Shown here: positions 1 to 9,279 of the stretch, one piece after another
Layout: each line of letters begins with the position of its first letter
Position numbering within the stretch: position 1 is the stretch's first letter
Source: Rhodococcus sp. 14-1411-2a
GTDB taxonomy: Bacteria; Actinomycetota; Actinomycetes; Mycobacteriales; Mycobacteriaceae
DNA: 64,000 bases
Assembly (NCBI RefSeq): GCF_002259485.1
Contig: NZ_NPGA01000007.1
Span: 248,001 to 312,000, forward strand
Direction: 5' to 3'
Notes under the pieces: model-generated
Databases searched by the model: none
What the model saw: only the letters and a program-made list of their open reading frames with translations
Told to the model about the DNA's origin: nothing
Position numbers and translations under genes: made by a program

Positions 1-108
1 GACGACCTGGGTTCCGGCCTTGAGCATCAGGGCGGTGTGCTTGGTGCCTTCGCCGCCGGTGATGCCCTGGACGATGACCTTGTTGTCCTTGTTCAGAAAG
101 ATAGACAT
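1..108 (-). CDS. sucD: succinyl-CoA ligase alpha subunit, N-terminal fragment
   Basis: Only the first 36 codons lie in the window; the rest runs off the left edge. The N-terminus reads [20 protein letters not shown], the usual start of SucD with its CoA-binding Rossmann fold. With SucC it makes the TCA-cycle enzyme that interconverts succinyl-CoA and succinate with formation of ATP or GTP. Its ATG lies 8 bases after the sucC stop on the same strand, so the two are almost certainly co-transcribed. Confidence 0.93.
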   Translation of the reverse strand, partial: MSIFLNKDNKVIVQGITGGEGTKHTALMLKAGTQVV

Positions 109-116
109 TGTTTCCT

Positions 117-1280
117 CTACTTCGCTGCCAGCTCGGCGGCCTTGTCGGCGCCCTCGTCCATGGTTCCGGCGAGCGTCACCAGCGGGTGCGCGGCGTCGGC
201 GAGAATCTTGCGGCCCTCTTCGACCTTGTTGCCGTCGAGACGGACGACCAGCGGCTTGTTGGCGTCGTCGCCCAGCTTCTTCAGTGCGCCGACGATGCCG
301 TTGGCTACTGCGTCGCATGCGGTGATGCCGCCGAAGACGTTGACGAACACGCTCTTGACCTGCTCGTCACCGAGGATGACGTCGAGGCCTGCGGCCATGA
401 CCTCGGCAGAAGCGCCGCCGCCGATGTCGAGGAAGTTGGCGGGCTTGACGCCGCCGTGTGCCTCGCCCGCGTATGCGACGACGTCGAGGGTCGACATGAC
501 CAGCCCGGCACCGTTTCCGATGATGCCGACCTGTCCGTCGAGCTTGACGTAGTTGAGGTCGTTCTCCTTGGCCTTGGCCTCGAGGGGATCGGCTGCGTCC
601 TTGTCCTCGAACTCGGCGTGGCCGGCCTGACGGAAGTCTGCGTTGGCGTCGAGCGTCACCTTGCCGTCGAGGGCCAGGATCTGATCGTCCGGGGTGCGAA
701 CCAGCGGGTTGACCTCGACCAGGAGAGCGTCTTCGTTGATGAAGACCTCCCACAGCTTCTGGATGGTCACCGCAGCGGCGTCGAGCACCTCGGCGGGAAG
801 CTTGCCCTTTTCAGCGATTTCACGAGCAAAAGCAAGGTCGACACCCTTGACGGCGTCGACCGGGATACGTGCAAGTGCGTCGGGGTTCTCCTCCGCCGTC
901 ACCTCGATTTCGACGCCACCCTCGACCGAACACATGGCGAGGTAGGTGCGGTTGGTGCGATCGAGCAGGAAGGAGATGTAGTACTCCTCGGCGATGTCGG
1001 AGGCTTCTGCAACGAGAAGCTTCTTGACGACATGGCCCTTGATGTCGAGTCCGAGAATCGCTTCTGCGTTCTCGGTGGCTGCTGCGACGTCCTTGGAGTA
1101 CTTGACGCCACCGGCCTTGCCGCGGCCGCCGACCTTGACCTGTGCCTTGACCATTACTGGCTTGCCGATTTCTTCGGCAATCTGTGTTGCTCCGGCGACC
1201 GTGTCGGTGACACGACCGGCGGAGGTGGGTACGCCATGCTTGGCGAACAATTCCTTCGCCTGGTATTCGAAGAGATCCAT
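117..1280 (-). CDS. sucC: succinyl-CoA ligase beta subunit
   Basis: This 387-residue protein begins [20 protein letters not shown], the typical SucC N-terminus, followed by an ATP-grasp domain and a C-terminal ligase domain with [12 protein letters not shown] and [10 protein letters not shown]. The length equals the family norm. An in-frame extension upstream to 1382 is possible, but it would add an arginine-rich tail not seen in SucC, so the ATG at 1280 is preferred. It is the first gene of the sucCD operon. The 146 bases upstream hold its promoter region; no clear box was identified there. Confidence 0.95.
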   Translation of the reverse strand: MDLFEYQAKELFAKHGVPTSAGRVTDTVAGATQIAEEIGKPVMVKAQVKVGGRGKAGGVKYSKDVAAATENAEAILGLDIKGHVVKKLLVAEASDIAEEYYISFLLDRTNRTYLAMCSVEGGVEIEVTAEENPDALARIPVDAVKGVDLAFAREIAEKGKLPAEVLDAAAVTIQKLWEVFINEDALLVEVNPLVRTPDDQILALDGKVTLDANADFRQAGHAEFEDKDAADPLEAKAKENDLNYVKLDGQVGIIGNGAGLVMSTLDVVAYAGEAHGGVKPANFLDIGGGASAEVMAAGLDVILGDEQVKSVFVNVFGGITACDAVANGIVGALKKLGDDANKPLVVRLDGNKVEEGRKILADAAHPLVTLAGTMDEGADKAAELAAK

Positions 1281-1426
1281 CAGCTCACCGTCTCGTCTAC
1301 GTTGACGCCCGCTCCAGGGGTGTGAGCGGGTCTGAGCATGGACTTTATCCAGGTGTCCCGACCGCGCATCGGGCGCATGCATGCTATGTGGCCTATCTCA
1401 CCGCCACCGGCTCGATGAAACGGCCG

Positions 1427-3301
1427 TCACCGATCGTCGCGGCGGGCCGAAAGTGCCGCGGCGACACCGAGAACGACGATTCCCGCCACCAACGGGAGCA
1501 CCGCAGGCCCCATTTCCGGATCGGTGGCGCGTGCAGATGTCAGCGGCCACGACGCCAGATGGACGATCCCGGCGACGGCTGCTCCGCCGAGCAGGACGCT
1601 GCCGCGTGCGACCCGAGCTCGCGCCGCGACGACGGCGGCCACGACCACGCCGACGGCGAGCAGCATCTGTCCCCAGGTGTCCCAACCCCATGGGAATTCG
1701 GTGACGGTGGCGGCAGTGAAATCGCTGCCCCGATACAGCGGCAGAGCCAGGCCGACAGCGAGAAGTACTGCACCGAACAAGCCGGTACCGAGCACCACGC
1801 CGTCGGTTGATGCGTCTGCGGACGTATCGACGTCGTCGCGTTCGGCCGAGCCGGCGAACAGTGCCAGCAGTCCGGTGGCCACCGCTGCGACGACGCCCGC
1901 GATGATCGCCAGAGCGCCGATGCCGGCACCGACGCCGTCCACGTCCTCGGCGAGCACCACCGACTGCAGCACCCCAGCCGCTGCGGCAACCGCGCCGAGC
2001 CAGAACACCGAGACGAACGGCCGCGCAGCCGAAGCGAATTCGGAGAACAGCAGCGGCACCGAACCCAGAATCATCACGAACCCCGCGACCATCACCACGC
2101 GAGTGGCCAATATCTGCGGCACGGCGATCCCCGAGTCGGTCTCCAGAATCGGCAACAACGATCCGACGACGAACAGCACGCCTGCAATTACGCCGATGCT
2201 GCCGGCCGCGGCATGCCACCTCGTCGATCCGAGGCCTGCGACACCGCGGACACTTCGCGCACCCGACTCGCGCTGCTGCGCTCTCTCCAGCGCCCGACGG
2301 TCACGCGCAGCAGCGACGGGTGCAAGCACTGCGCCGCAGATCAGCAGTCCGAGCCCCGCCAGCGTTCCCAGATAGGCACCGAGCCCGGCGTCGACCCGAG
2401 CTCCGGTGCTCAGCCCAGCGAGCAGCCCGACCCCGGCGAAACCGAGTACACCGACCCCGGCACCGACGGACGCACCCGACGCCACCTGCGGCGACAGGGA
2501 AGCCAGGGCCGACGCAGCCACCACGAGCGCCGCGATACCGACGACTCCGGAGCCCACCGCGACGAACACCGGCGACTCCACCACTGCCGTCACGATCACC
2601 ACCGGATCGGCCGAGCGGTACAGCGAGGTAAAAGCCGCAACGGCCGCCAGCACACCGAACGCGCCGAGCAGCGCCGCGAGCAACGGTCCGACACGACCCG
2701 CCGACGCGCGGCCCACGTGTTCCGAATACACCGAGTGGCCGTACCCGTCACCGAGCCCGGCGCGGTGCACCGCAGACCACCCCGCAACACCCGCTAGCAC
2801 CGACACAGCGTGACCGGCGAGCAGAACATAGGCACCGGCGGTCGCGTCGAGCATGGCGGCGCTCAGCGGGCGGAAGAGCTCGAGCCGATTCGCATCGATG
2901 GGATCGGACAGCAGGGCAACGTCGAGCAACGTGAGGCCGAGTGCCACTGCGCCGTATCCGGCCAGCAGAGCTGCGGCGAACTCGACGCGTTTGCCGACCA
3001 CACCCGCCGCGGCTCCGAGGACAACGACGACGGGGACGGCAGCGGCCAGGATCGCGGCCGCCATTGCCCCGGTACCCACCGGCGAACCGTCCGCGCTGCG
3101 GACGACGCCGATCAGCTGGGCGGCCACTGCGGCAACCGCAGCGATCAGAGCGAGTGCGACGGCAAGCGCGATGCGCGGAGTGGGCGACGGATCGTCGGCT
3201 GGGCCGAACTCTCCGTCCTGGGGTCGGATTCGCTGCGGTTCCGCTCGCTCGGAGCCGGAGGCGGACGAGTCGTCGAAGGTGGGAGTCGGCACTCGGATCA
3301 C
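1427..3301 (-). CDS. polytopic membrane protein of unknown function
   Basis: A 624-residue protein starting at a GTG codon. A charged, Ser/Pro/Glu-rich N-terminal tail of about 40 residues is followed by roughly 14 hydrophobic, Ala/Val/Gly-rich segments, with a short acidic linker (AERDDVDTSADAST) near residue 490. No catalytic motif or transporter signature is recognised. It sits between sucC and the M23 peptidase gene. In M. tuberculosis a membrane protein gene (Rv0954) lies on the other side of sucCD, but I cannot show homology. It diverges from the peptidase gene and may share the CRP-like control site at 3410-3425. Confidence 0.7.
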   Translation of the reverse strand: MIRVPTPTFDDSSASGSERAEPQRIRPQDGEFGPADDPSPTPRIALAVALALIAAVAAVAAQLIGVVRSADGSPVGTGAMAAAILAAAVPVVVVLGAAAGVVGKRVEFAAALLAGYGAVALGLTLLDVALLSDPIDANRLELFRPLSAAMLDATAGAYVLLAGHAVSVLAGVAGWSAVHRAGLGDGYGHSVYSEHVGRASAGRVGPLLAALLGAFGVLAAVAAFTSLYRSADPVVIVTAVVESPVFVAVGSGVVGIAALVVAASALASLSPQVASGASVGAGVGVLGFAGVGLLAGLSTGARVDAGLGAYLGTLAGLGLLICGAVLAPVAAARDRRALERAQQRESGARSVRGVAGLGSTRWHAAAGSIGVIAGVLFVVGSLLPILETDSGIAVPQILATRVVMVAGFVMILGSVPLLFSEFASAARPFVSVFWLGAVAAAAGVLQSVVLAEDVDGVGAGIGALAIIAGVVAAVATGLLALFAGSAERDDVDTSADASTDGVVLGTGLFGAVLLAVGLALPLYRGSDFTAATVTEFPWGWDTWGQMLLAVGVVVAAVVAARARVARGSVLLGGAAVAGIVHLASWPLTSARATDPEMGPAVLPLVAGIVVLGVAAALSARRDDR

Positions 3302-3409
3302 GGTATCGGCTCGATCGATGCGAGAACCGTTACTGTCACCGTGTGCCGTCCACGTGTTCTCGTGTCCGATTACGAATGTGGCCCGTCACGACATAACCGC
3401 TGGTCGCCT

Positions 3410-3425
3410 TGTGAGCCATCTCACA
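3410..3425. promoter_or_regulatory. perfect CRP/GlxR-type operator
   Basis: The sequence TGTGAGCCATCTCACA is an exact TGTGA-N6-TCACA palindrome, the consensus for CRP-family regulators (Crp in mycobacteria, GlxR in corynebacteria). It lies 108 bp before the M23 peptidase start and 109 bp before the divergent membrane-protein start, so it could serve either. The match is seen directly; the bound protein is inferred. Confidence 0.65.
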
Positions 3426-3532
3426 TATGCCGCCGGTTTGGGCTGTTAACTTGCGCGCCTCGCAATCATTTCGTTACCGTCTGCCGAGTCTTTCAGTAAC
3501 GGCCAGGTCACGGATAACGGAGGTTGTAGGTC

Positions 3533-4552
3533 TTGCAGCAACACCGTGCGTCCTTCACATCGAGCAGATTCTCTCGACCCTCGGCCGAAGACGCGACCAC
3601 GGTCTACAGCTACGAGCCCGCCGCCGCACCTGCCGACAACGGTGCATACGACGGGTATGCCTACCCCGCGTACCAGTACGCCGAGGCCGAGTACGTCGAT
3701 ACCGCCTACGTCGCAGCCGATGAGTCGCCGACCGTCGTCACCACGTTCGCCACCACCGCAGACGCCACCCCCGTGGCCCGTCGCGGCGGAGCGCACCGCA
3801 TCCCCCTTCCCCCCACCGCACTCAAGGGCCGAGCTGCAGTACTCGCAGTGGCCGCAGGTGCGGTCGTCGCGGCCGGCCAGGCCGTCGTCAACGACGACGC
3901 ACCCACCGCGGTCGCCACCTCCGAGTACGCACTCGCCGCAGGTGAAGCACCCGCTGCGGCAGCAGTCGCGGCCACCACCGCTCCGCAGACCACCGAGGTC
4001 GAAGCCGACTCGTCCAGCGCGACGCCGTCGGAGGCTCCGCAGATCCTCAGCATCGCTGCGCCGGTGGATCTGAGCCAGTTCAACGACCTGCTCGCCAAGG
4101 GCCAGCGCTTCAGCGAAGAGCGTGCCGCCCGCGAAGCCGCTGCGCGCAGGCCGCTGTTCGCACTGCCGGCGCAGGGCACCTACACCTCCAACTTCGGCAC
4201 CCGCTGGGGCGTCCTCCACGCCGGCGTCGATGTTGCCAACGCCATCGGAACCCCGATCTACGCCGTCGCCGACGGCAAGGTGATCGACTCCGGTCCGGCC
4301 GCAGGCTTCGGCATGTGGGTTCGCGTGCAGCACGCCGACGGCACGATCACCGTCTACGGCCACATCGACACCTCGACCGTGACCGTCGGTCAGGACGTCA
4401 TGGCAGGCGATCAGATCGCGACGATGGGCAACCGCGGCTTCTCCACCGGCCCGCACCTGCACTTCGAGGTCCACCTTCCGGGCGAGGTCAAGATCGACCC
4501 GCTTCCGTGGCTCGCTTCCCGAGGAATTTCCCTCGGCCCAGAGATGGACTGA
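3533..4552 (+). CDS. M23-family peptidoglycan metallopeptidase
   Basis: A 339-residue protein starting at TTG; a GGAGG ribosome site 9 bases upstream supports this start. The N-terminal third is Tyr/Ala-rich with several EYVDTAY-like stretches. A single hydrophobic segment (AAVLAVAAGAVVAAGQAVV, about residues 100-120) acts as signal-anchor. A linker and short helical region lead to a LytM/M23 domain with HAGVD and HLHFEVH (from about residue 308), the zinc-ligand motifs of active enzymes. It should cleave peptide cross-bridges at the cell surface. It corresponds to Rv0950c by position. An upstream CRP-like site suggests control by cAMP or carbon status. Confidence 0.9.
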   Translation: MQQHRASFTSSRFSRPSAEDATTVYSYEPAAAPADNGAYDGYAYPAYQYAEAEYVDTAYVAADESPTVVTTFATTADATPVARRGGAHRIPLPPTALKGRAAVLAVAAGAVVAAGQAVVNDDAPTAVATSEYALAAGEAPAAAAVAATTAPQTTEVEADSSSATPSEAPQILSIAAPVDLSQFNDLLAKGQRFSEERAAREAAARRPLFALPAQGTYTSNFGTRWGVLHAGVDVANAIGTPIYAVADGKVIDSGPAAGFGMWVRVQHADGTITVYGHIDTSTVTVGQDVMAGDQIATMGNRGFSTGPHLHFEVHLPGEVKIDPLPWLASRGISLGPEMD

Positions 4553-4572
4553 GTACACCAGCTTTCGACTCG

Positions 4573-4606
4573 AAGCCGGACCCCGCTGTCGCAGGGTCCG
4601 GCTTTC
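4573..4606. terminator. bidirectional intrinsic terminator
   Basis: An 11-bp perfect stem (AAGCCGGACCC with GGGTCCGGCTT) and a 10-base loop lie between the convergent M23 peptidase and uvrD1 stops, followed by a short T run. It can serve both strands. Confidence 0.85.
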
Positions 4607-4621
4607 GCGTTCTCGGCTCTG

Positions 4622-7111
4622 TTACAGCTTGGTCATCGGGACGCCGCCGATGAGCATCATCTTCACGCGACCAGCCGAACCGAAGTCGACCAACACCATC
4701 GCCTTGACTCCGGCACCGGTCGATTCCAGCACCGTACCCAGGCCGTACTTGTCGTGGCTGACTCGATCGCCCACAGCGAGAACGAGGTTCGAGTTACGCC
4801 CCTTGGCGGCACCGAAACTCGGCGTCGAACTCTGGCCGCGATTCGAGGAGCCGTAGCTGCCGGAGCCGTAGCTGTTCGAGCCGTAATTGTTCGAGCCGTA
4901 TCCGCCACCCGATCCGTAGCTGCCGGATCTGCCCCCGCCGATGGCTCGGCCTCCCCCGGTGCCCGGATCCTCGCGTCGCCAGTCGATCAAGTGCTGCGGA
5001 ACTTCCTGCAGGAAGCGCGATTCCGGATTCGCGATGGGCTGCCCCCATGCCGAGCGCATGATCGCGCGCGTGAGGTAGAGCCGCTGCCGCGCACGGGTGA
5101 TCCCCACGTATGCCAGGCGTCGCTCCTCGGACAGTTCGTTGGGGTCACCGAGCGCCCGCATGTGCGGGAATTGGCCGTCCTCCCAACCCGTCACGAAGAC
5201 GACCGGGAATTCCAGACCCTTCGCGGTGTGCAGCGTCATCAGGGTGACGACGCCGGTACCCGAATCGGGGATCTGATCGGTGTCGGCCACCAGAGAGACC
5301 CGCTCGAGGAACGCCGCGAGCGACCCCGGCTCGGCCAACCCGTCGACGCCACCGTCCGCGTCGGCGTTCTCGTCGTCCCCGGTTTCGAGAGCCTCTGCCG
5401 CCACTGCGGTCTGGTTACGCGCCTCCGAGGTGAATTCCCGTGCGACGCTGACGAGTTCATTGAGGTTGTCGAGGCGCGCGCCGTCCTGCGGATCACTGCT
5501 GGCTTCGAGCTCGGCGCGGTAGCCGGTGCGGTCGAGAACGGCTTCGACGACATCACCGATGTCGGCGATGTCGTTGCCGTCTCCGTCGGTGGCGGTGAGC
5601 ACTGCACGTAGTTCGTCGAGCAACTCCATGAACTGCGCGATCAACTTCTGCTGCCGCGAGTTGAGCAACGCCACCTTGCCCGCAGCCGCGTCGTGCAATG
5701 CGCGTGAGAAGCTGATGTCTCGTTGCTCGGCGTGCACGGCGACACAGGCCTCGGCACGATCGCCGATCCCCCGGCGCGGAGTGTTGAGGATCCGTCGCAT
5801 GCTGACGGTGTCGTCCTCGTTGGACAGCACCCGCAGGTACGCGACGAGGTCTCGTACCTCCTTGCGCTCGTAGAATCGGACTCCGCCGACGACCTTGTAC
5901 GGCAGTCCGAGTCGGATGAAGATCTCTTCGAGCGCACGCGAGGAGTTGTTGGTTCGATAGAAGACGGCCACCTCGTCGAAGCGCACGTCTCCGCCGTCGA
6001 CGAGCCGATCGATCTCGGAGGCCACGAACGACGCCTCGTCGTGCTCGTTGTCGGCGACGTAACCGACGATCAACTCGCCCTCGCCGGTGTCGGTCCACAG
6101 TTTCTTCTCACGCCGGCCGATGTTGCGCGAGATCACCGCGTTGGCGGCCGAGAGGATGTTCTGCGTCGATCGGTAGTTCTGCTCGAGCAGGATGGTGCGT
6201 GCGTCGGGATAGTCGCGCTCGAATTCCTCGATGTTGCGAATCGTGGCACCACGGAATGCGTAGATGGACTGATCCGCGTCGCCCACCACACACAGCTCGC
6301 CCGGCGCGACGGTGCCCTCGAGTGCACCGTCGGCGTCGGGGGTACCGACCAATTCGCGGACCAACATGTACTGGGCGTGGTTGGTGTCCTGGTACTCGTC
6401 GACCAGAACGTGCCGAAACCGGCGTCGATAGTACTGAGCCACCTGGGGGAACGCCTGCAGAATGCCCACCGTTTCGCCGATGAGGTCGTCGAAATCCATC
6501 GCGTTGGCCGCGCGCAGCCGCTGCTGATATATGCCGTAGACCTTGGCCACCAGCCGCGGGAGCTCGGCGGGATCGCCGTCGGCGTCCTCCGCTGCCTTGT
6601 CGGGGCCGATCAGCTCGTTCTTCAGGTTCGAGATGGCCGTCGAGAGCAGCCGCGCCGAGAACTTCTTGGTGTCGATCTGCAGATCCTTGGAGATCATCGT
6701 CAGCAGTCGCCGAGAGTCGTCGGCGTCGTAGATGGAGAAGTTCGAGTTCAGACCGGGCAGCAGCGCAGCCTGCGCGCGCAGGATCCGCACGCAACTCGAG
6801 TGGAAGGTCGACACCCACATGGCGTTCGCACGCGGTCCCACGAGTCCGGCGACTCGCTCGCGCATCTCGGCAGCGGCCTTGTTGGTGAACGTGATGGCCA
6901 GAACCTGGCCGGGTGACACTCCTCGCTCGGCCAGCAGATACGCGATACGACGCGTCAGCACCGCCGTCTTGCCCGACCCGGCTCCGGCCACGATGAGCAG
7001 CGGAGATCCGGTGTGCACGACGGCCTCACGCTGCTGGGGATTGAGACCTTCCAGCAGTGTGTCGGACGAGGTGTTCTGTCGGGATTGGAGGCCCTGGAGG
7101 AATGTGTTCAT
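4622..7111 (-). CDS. uvrD1: ATP-dependent DNA helicase UvrD1/PcrA
   Basis: An 829-residue superfamily 1A 3'-5' helicase for nucleotide excision repair and removal of blocked complexes. The Walker A motif GAGSGKT is at residues 43-49; LVDEYQDTNHAQY (motif II) and QNYRSTQNIL (motif IV region) follow. A Ser/Gly/Tyr/Asn low-complexity linker (about residues 715-760) precedes a C-terminal module with VGDRVSHDKYGLGTV, the Tudor-like fold that contacts RNA polymerase in PcrA. Position relative to sucCD and chorismate mutase matches Rv0949. It is transcribed divergently from the chorismate mutase gene. Confidence 0.95.
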   Translation of the reverse strand: MNTFLQGLQSRQNTSSDTLLEGLNPQQREAVVHTGSPLLIVAGAGSGKTAVLTRRIAYLLAERGVSPGQVLAITFTNKAAAEMRERVAGLVGPRANAMWVSTFHSSCVRILRAQAALLPGLNSNFSIYDADDSRRLLTMISKDLQIDTKKFSARLLSTAISNLKNELIGPDKAAEDADGDPAELPRLVAKVYGIYQQRLRAANAMDFDDLIGETVGILQAFPQVAQYYRRRFRHVLVDEYQDTNHAQYMLVRELVGTPDADGALEGTVAPGELCVVGDADQSIYAFRGATIRNIEEFERDYPDARTILLEQNYRSTQNILSAANAVISRNIGRREKKLWTDTGEGELIVGYVADNEHDEASFVASEIDRLVDGGDVRFDEVAVFYRTNNSSRALEEIFIRLGLPYKVVGGVRFYERKEVRDLVAYLRVLSNEDDTVSMRRILNTPRRGIGDRAEACVAVHAEQRDISFSRALHDAAAGKVALLNSRQQKLIAQFMELLDELRAVLTATDGDGNDIADIGDVVEAVLDRTGYRAELEASSDPQDGARLDNLNELVSVAREFTSEARNQTAVAAEALETGDDENADADGGVDGLAEPGSLAAFLERVSLVADTDQIPDSGTGVVTLMTLHTAKGLEFPVVFVTGWEDGQFPHMRALGDPNELSEERRLAYVGITRARQRLYLTRAIMRSAWGQPIANPESRFLQEVPQHLIDWRREDPGTGGGRAIGGGRSGSYGSGGGYGSNNYGSNSYGSGSYGSSNRGQSSTPSFGAAKGRNSNLVLAVGDRVSHDKYGLGTVLESTGAGVKAMVLVDFGSAGRVKMMLIGGVPMTKL

Positions 7112-7406
7112 CGTGTGGTCAGGTTACCGGCGCGTACCGACAAACCCACATCGCGTGGTCGTCGGCCGAACCGACGACTTTTCAGGAGGGTTGACCCGTG
7201 GCACACTGGATCGGTGATCGAAAAAACCGTACGTCATCGCCTGCATCGGGTCGGCCACTGTTCGGCCACGCGTGCAGGAGCCTGTCGATAGACGCAACGC
7301 CCAGGTTCCGGACGGGACCGAACCGACCGGCGATGCAGTTCCGAATACGAAAGGCGTAACGGTGACGGACGACGCAGCGATCCAAGATGTGACCCGAGGA
7401 GAGACG

Positions 7407-7697
7407 ATGGCCATGACGACGAAGATCGACTCAGAGACCGCAGTGCCCACGAGCGAAGCCGAGATCAACGACCTGCGCCAGGAAATCGATCGCCTCGATG
7501 CCGAGATCCTGACGGCCATCAAGCGTCGCTCCGAGGTATCGCAGATCATCGGACGCACCCGCATGGCCTCCGGCGGACCGCGCCTGGTGCACAGCCGTGA
7601 GATGAAGGTTCTCGAGCGTTTCAGCAGCCTGGGCCAGGAAGGCCACACGCTGGCCATGCTCCTGCTCCGCCTCGGTCGCGGTCGCCTCGGCCACTGA
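7407..7697 (+). CDS. AroQ-type chorismate mutase
   Basis: As called, a 96-residue intracellular mutase converting chorismate to prephenate for Phe and Tyr synthesis. The core has EIDRLDAEILTAIKRRSEVS and GGPRLVHSREMKVLERF, closely matching what I recall of Rv0948c. The C-terminal LLLRLGRGRLGH is the tail that in M. tuberculosis docks on DAHP synthase to raise the low intrinsic activity; this is inferred for the present protein. AGGAG five bases before the ATG at 7407 decides the start. In-frame GTG at 7362 and ATG at 7272 are longer alternatives that would add a disordered tail. Confidence 0.9.
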   Translation: MAMTTKIDSETAVPTSEAEINDLRQEIDRLDAEILTAIKRRSEVSQIIGRTRMASGGPRLVHSREMKVLERFSSLGQEGHTLAMLLLRLGRGRLGH

Positions 7698-7706
7698 TCC
7701 GCCCTC

Positions 7707-7735
7707 GGTTGGGCGCGCGGTGCGCACGCCCAACC
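7707..7735. terminator. hairpin between convergent genes
   Basis: GGTTGGGCG pairs perfectly with CGCCCAACC across an 11-base GC-rich loop, between the chorismate mutase stop (7697) and the dehydrogenase stop (7745). No strong T run is present, so efficiency is uncertain. Confidence 0.6.
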
Positions 7736-7744
7736 GTCAGTAGC

Positions 7745-9205
7745 TCACTTCAGAGCGATGTACTTGGTCTCGAGATACTCCTCGATTCCCTCGGATCCGC
7801 CCTCGCGGCCGAATCCGGATTCTTTGACTCCACCGAACGGCGCTGCCGCGTCCGAGATCACTCCGCGGTTGACGCCCACCATGCCACTGTCGATAGCGTC
7901 GGCCACCCGTAGCGCCCGATCGAGACTCTCGGTGTAGATGTACGACGCCAGGCCGTACTCGGTGGCGTTGGCGGCGTCGATACCTTCCTGCTCGGTGTCG
8001 AAGCCCACGATCGGAGCCACCGGCCCGAACACCTCTTCCTTCAGAATCCGTGCATCGGCAGGCACTTCGGTGAGCACGGTCGCCGGGTAGAAGTAGCCGT
8101 CCCCGCCCGGCGCGGTGCCCCCGAGAGCCACCGTCGCGCCCTTGGCCACCGCGTCGTCGACGAGTTCCTGCACGGTCTCGAGCTGATCGGCATTGATCAG
8201 CGGTCCGAGCTTGGTATCGGGGTCGACGCCGGGTCCGAGCTTCATCTCGGCCATCTTTTCCACGAGTTTGGTGGTGAACTCCTCGCGCACGCTGTTGTGC
8301 ACGTGCAACCGGTTCGCGGCGGTGCAGGCCTCGCCGCCGTTGCGCATCTTGGCGAGCATCGCTCCGTCCACCGCGTCGTCGATGTTCGCGTCGTCGAACA
8401 CCACGAACGGGGCGTTGCCGCCCAATTCCATCGACGTGCGCAGCAACCGAGTCGCGGACTTCTGGACGAGAGACTTGCCGACGCCCGTCGAGCCGGTGAA
8501 GGTGAGCTTGCGCATCCGCGGATCCTCGATGAGGGGGCCGGTGACGTCACCGGACTTGGATGTCGTCAGCACCGACAGCACGCCTTCGGGCAAGCCGACC
8601 TCGTCGAAGATCTGCGCGAGCAGCAGCATCGTCAGCGGGGTCTCACGAGCTGGCTTGACGACGATGGTGCAGCCGGCGGCCAGAGCGGGCCCGATCTTTC
8701 TGGTACCCATCGCCAACGGGAAGTTCCACGGCGTGATCGCCAGGACGGGCCCCACCGGGGCCTTGGTGACGAGGATTCGACCGTTGCCCGCCGGGGCCGG
8801 GGTGTAGCGACCGCCGATGCGTACCGCTTCCTCGGCGAACCAGCGGAAGAACTCGGCACCGTATTTCACCTCGGCCTTGGACTCCGCGAGGGCCTTACCC
8901 ATCTCCAGGGTCATCAGCAGCGCGATGTCGTCGGCGCGTTCGGTGACCTTCTCGAACGCCGCTCGGAGAATCTCACTGCGCTCGCGGGCGGGTGTTGCCG
9001 CCCAACCCTTCTGCGCCGCCGCGGCGGCGTCGAGCGCCTTCATCGCATCGGCGGGCGATGCGTCGGCCACCTCGGTCAGGGGCTTGCCGGTCGCCGGATC
9101 GTTCACCGGGAACGTCTTACCTCCCTCGGCGTCGACGGCCTTGCCGCCGATCCACAGTTTTGCCGGAATCGAATCGATCAATGCACGTTGGTCCATACCG
9201 TCCAT
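7745..9205 (-). CDS. gabD: NAD(P)-dependent succinate-semialdehyde dehydrogenase
   Basis: A 486-residue aldehyde dehydrogenase. Visible motifs are TPWNFPLAM (cofactor site), FTGSTGVGKSL, general base Glu260 in MELGGNAPF, and catalytic Cys294 in GGEACTAANR, all in family order. The GabD-like spacing and C-terminal PFGGVKESGFGREGG fit SSADH, which oxidises succinate semialdehyde to succinate for the TCA cycle; another aldehyde substrate cannot be excluded. GGAGG four bases before the ATG at 9205 supports this start; an ATG at 9196 is an alternative. It is divergent from pgi, with 74 bases between. Confidence 0.85.
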   Translation of the reverse strand: MDGMDQRALIDSIPAKLWIGGKAVDAEGGKTFPVNDPATGKPLTEVADASPADAMKALDAAAAAQKGWAATPARERSEILRAAFEKVTERADDIALLMTLEMGKALAESKAEVKYGAEFFRWFAEEAVRIGGRYTPAPAGNGRILVTKAPVGPVLAITPWNFPLAMGTRKIGPALAAGCTIVVKPARETPLTMLLLAQIFDEVGLPEGVLSVLTTSKSGDVTGPLIEDPRMRKLTFTGSTGVGKSLVQKSATRLLRTSMELGGNAPFVVFDDANIDDAVDGAMLAKMRNGGEACTAANRLHVHNSVREEFTTKLVEKMAEMKLGPGVDPDTKLGPLINADQLETVQELVDDAVAKGATVALGGTAPGGDGYFYPATVLTEVPADARILKEEVFGPVAPIVGFDTEQEGIDAANATEYGLASYIYTESLDRALRVADAIDSGMVGVNRGVISDAAAPFGGVKESGFGREGGSEGIEEYLETKYIALK

Positions 9206-9279
9206 GATGCCTCCGCAGCGCCCGATGCAAACGACAAACGACGCGCGCATGACTCGGCACCGGATTACTGTTGGTTCGT

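Noticed and set aside
108..1325. Long open frame antisense to sucC
   Set aside because: It mirrors sucC in a GC-rich gene, shows no family motif and has no ribosome site.
3302..3532. Possible c-di-AMP riboswitch before the M23 peptidase
   Set aside because: Such switches often precede cell-wall hydrolases in actinobacteria, but the conserved motifs were not found in this 230-base region; a CRP-type site explains it better.
7214..7291. 25-codon GTG open frame before chorismate mutase, behind a CACACT box
   Set aside because: It looks leaderless, but has no aromatic codon run and no attenuator hairpin, so a leader peptide role is not supported.
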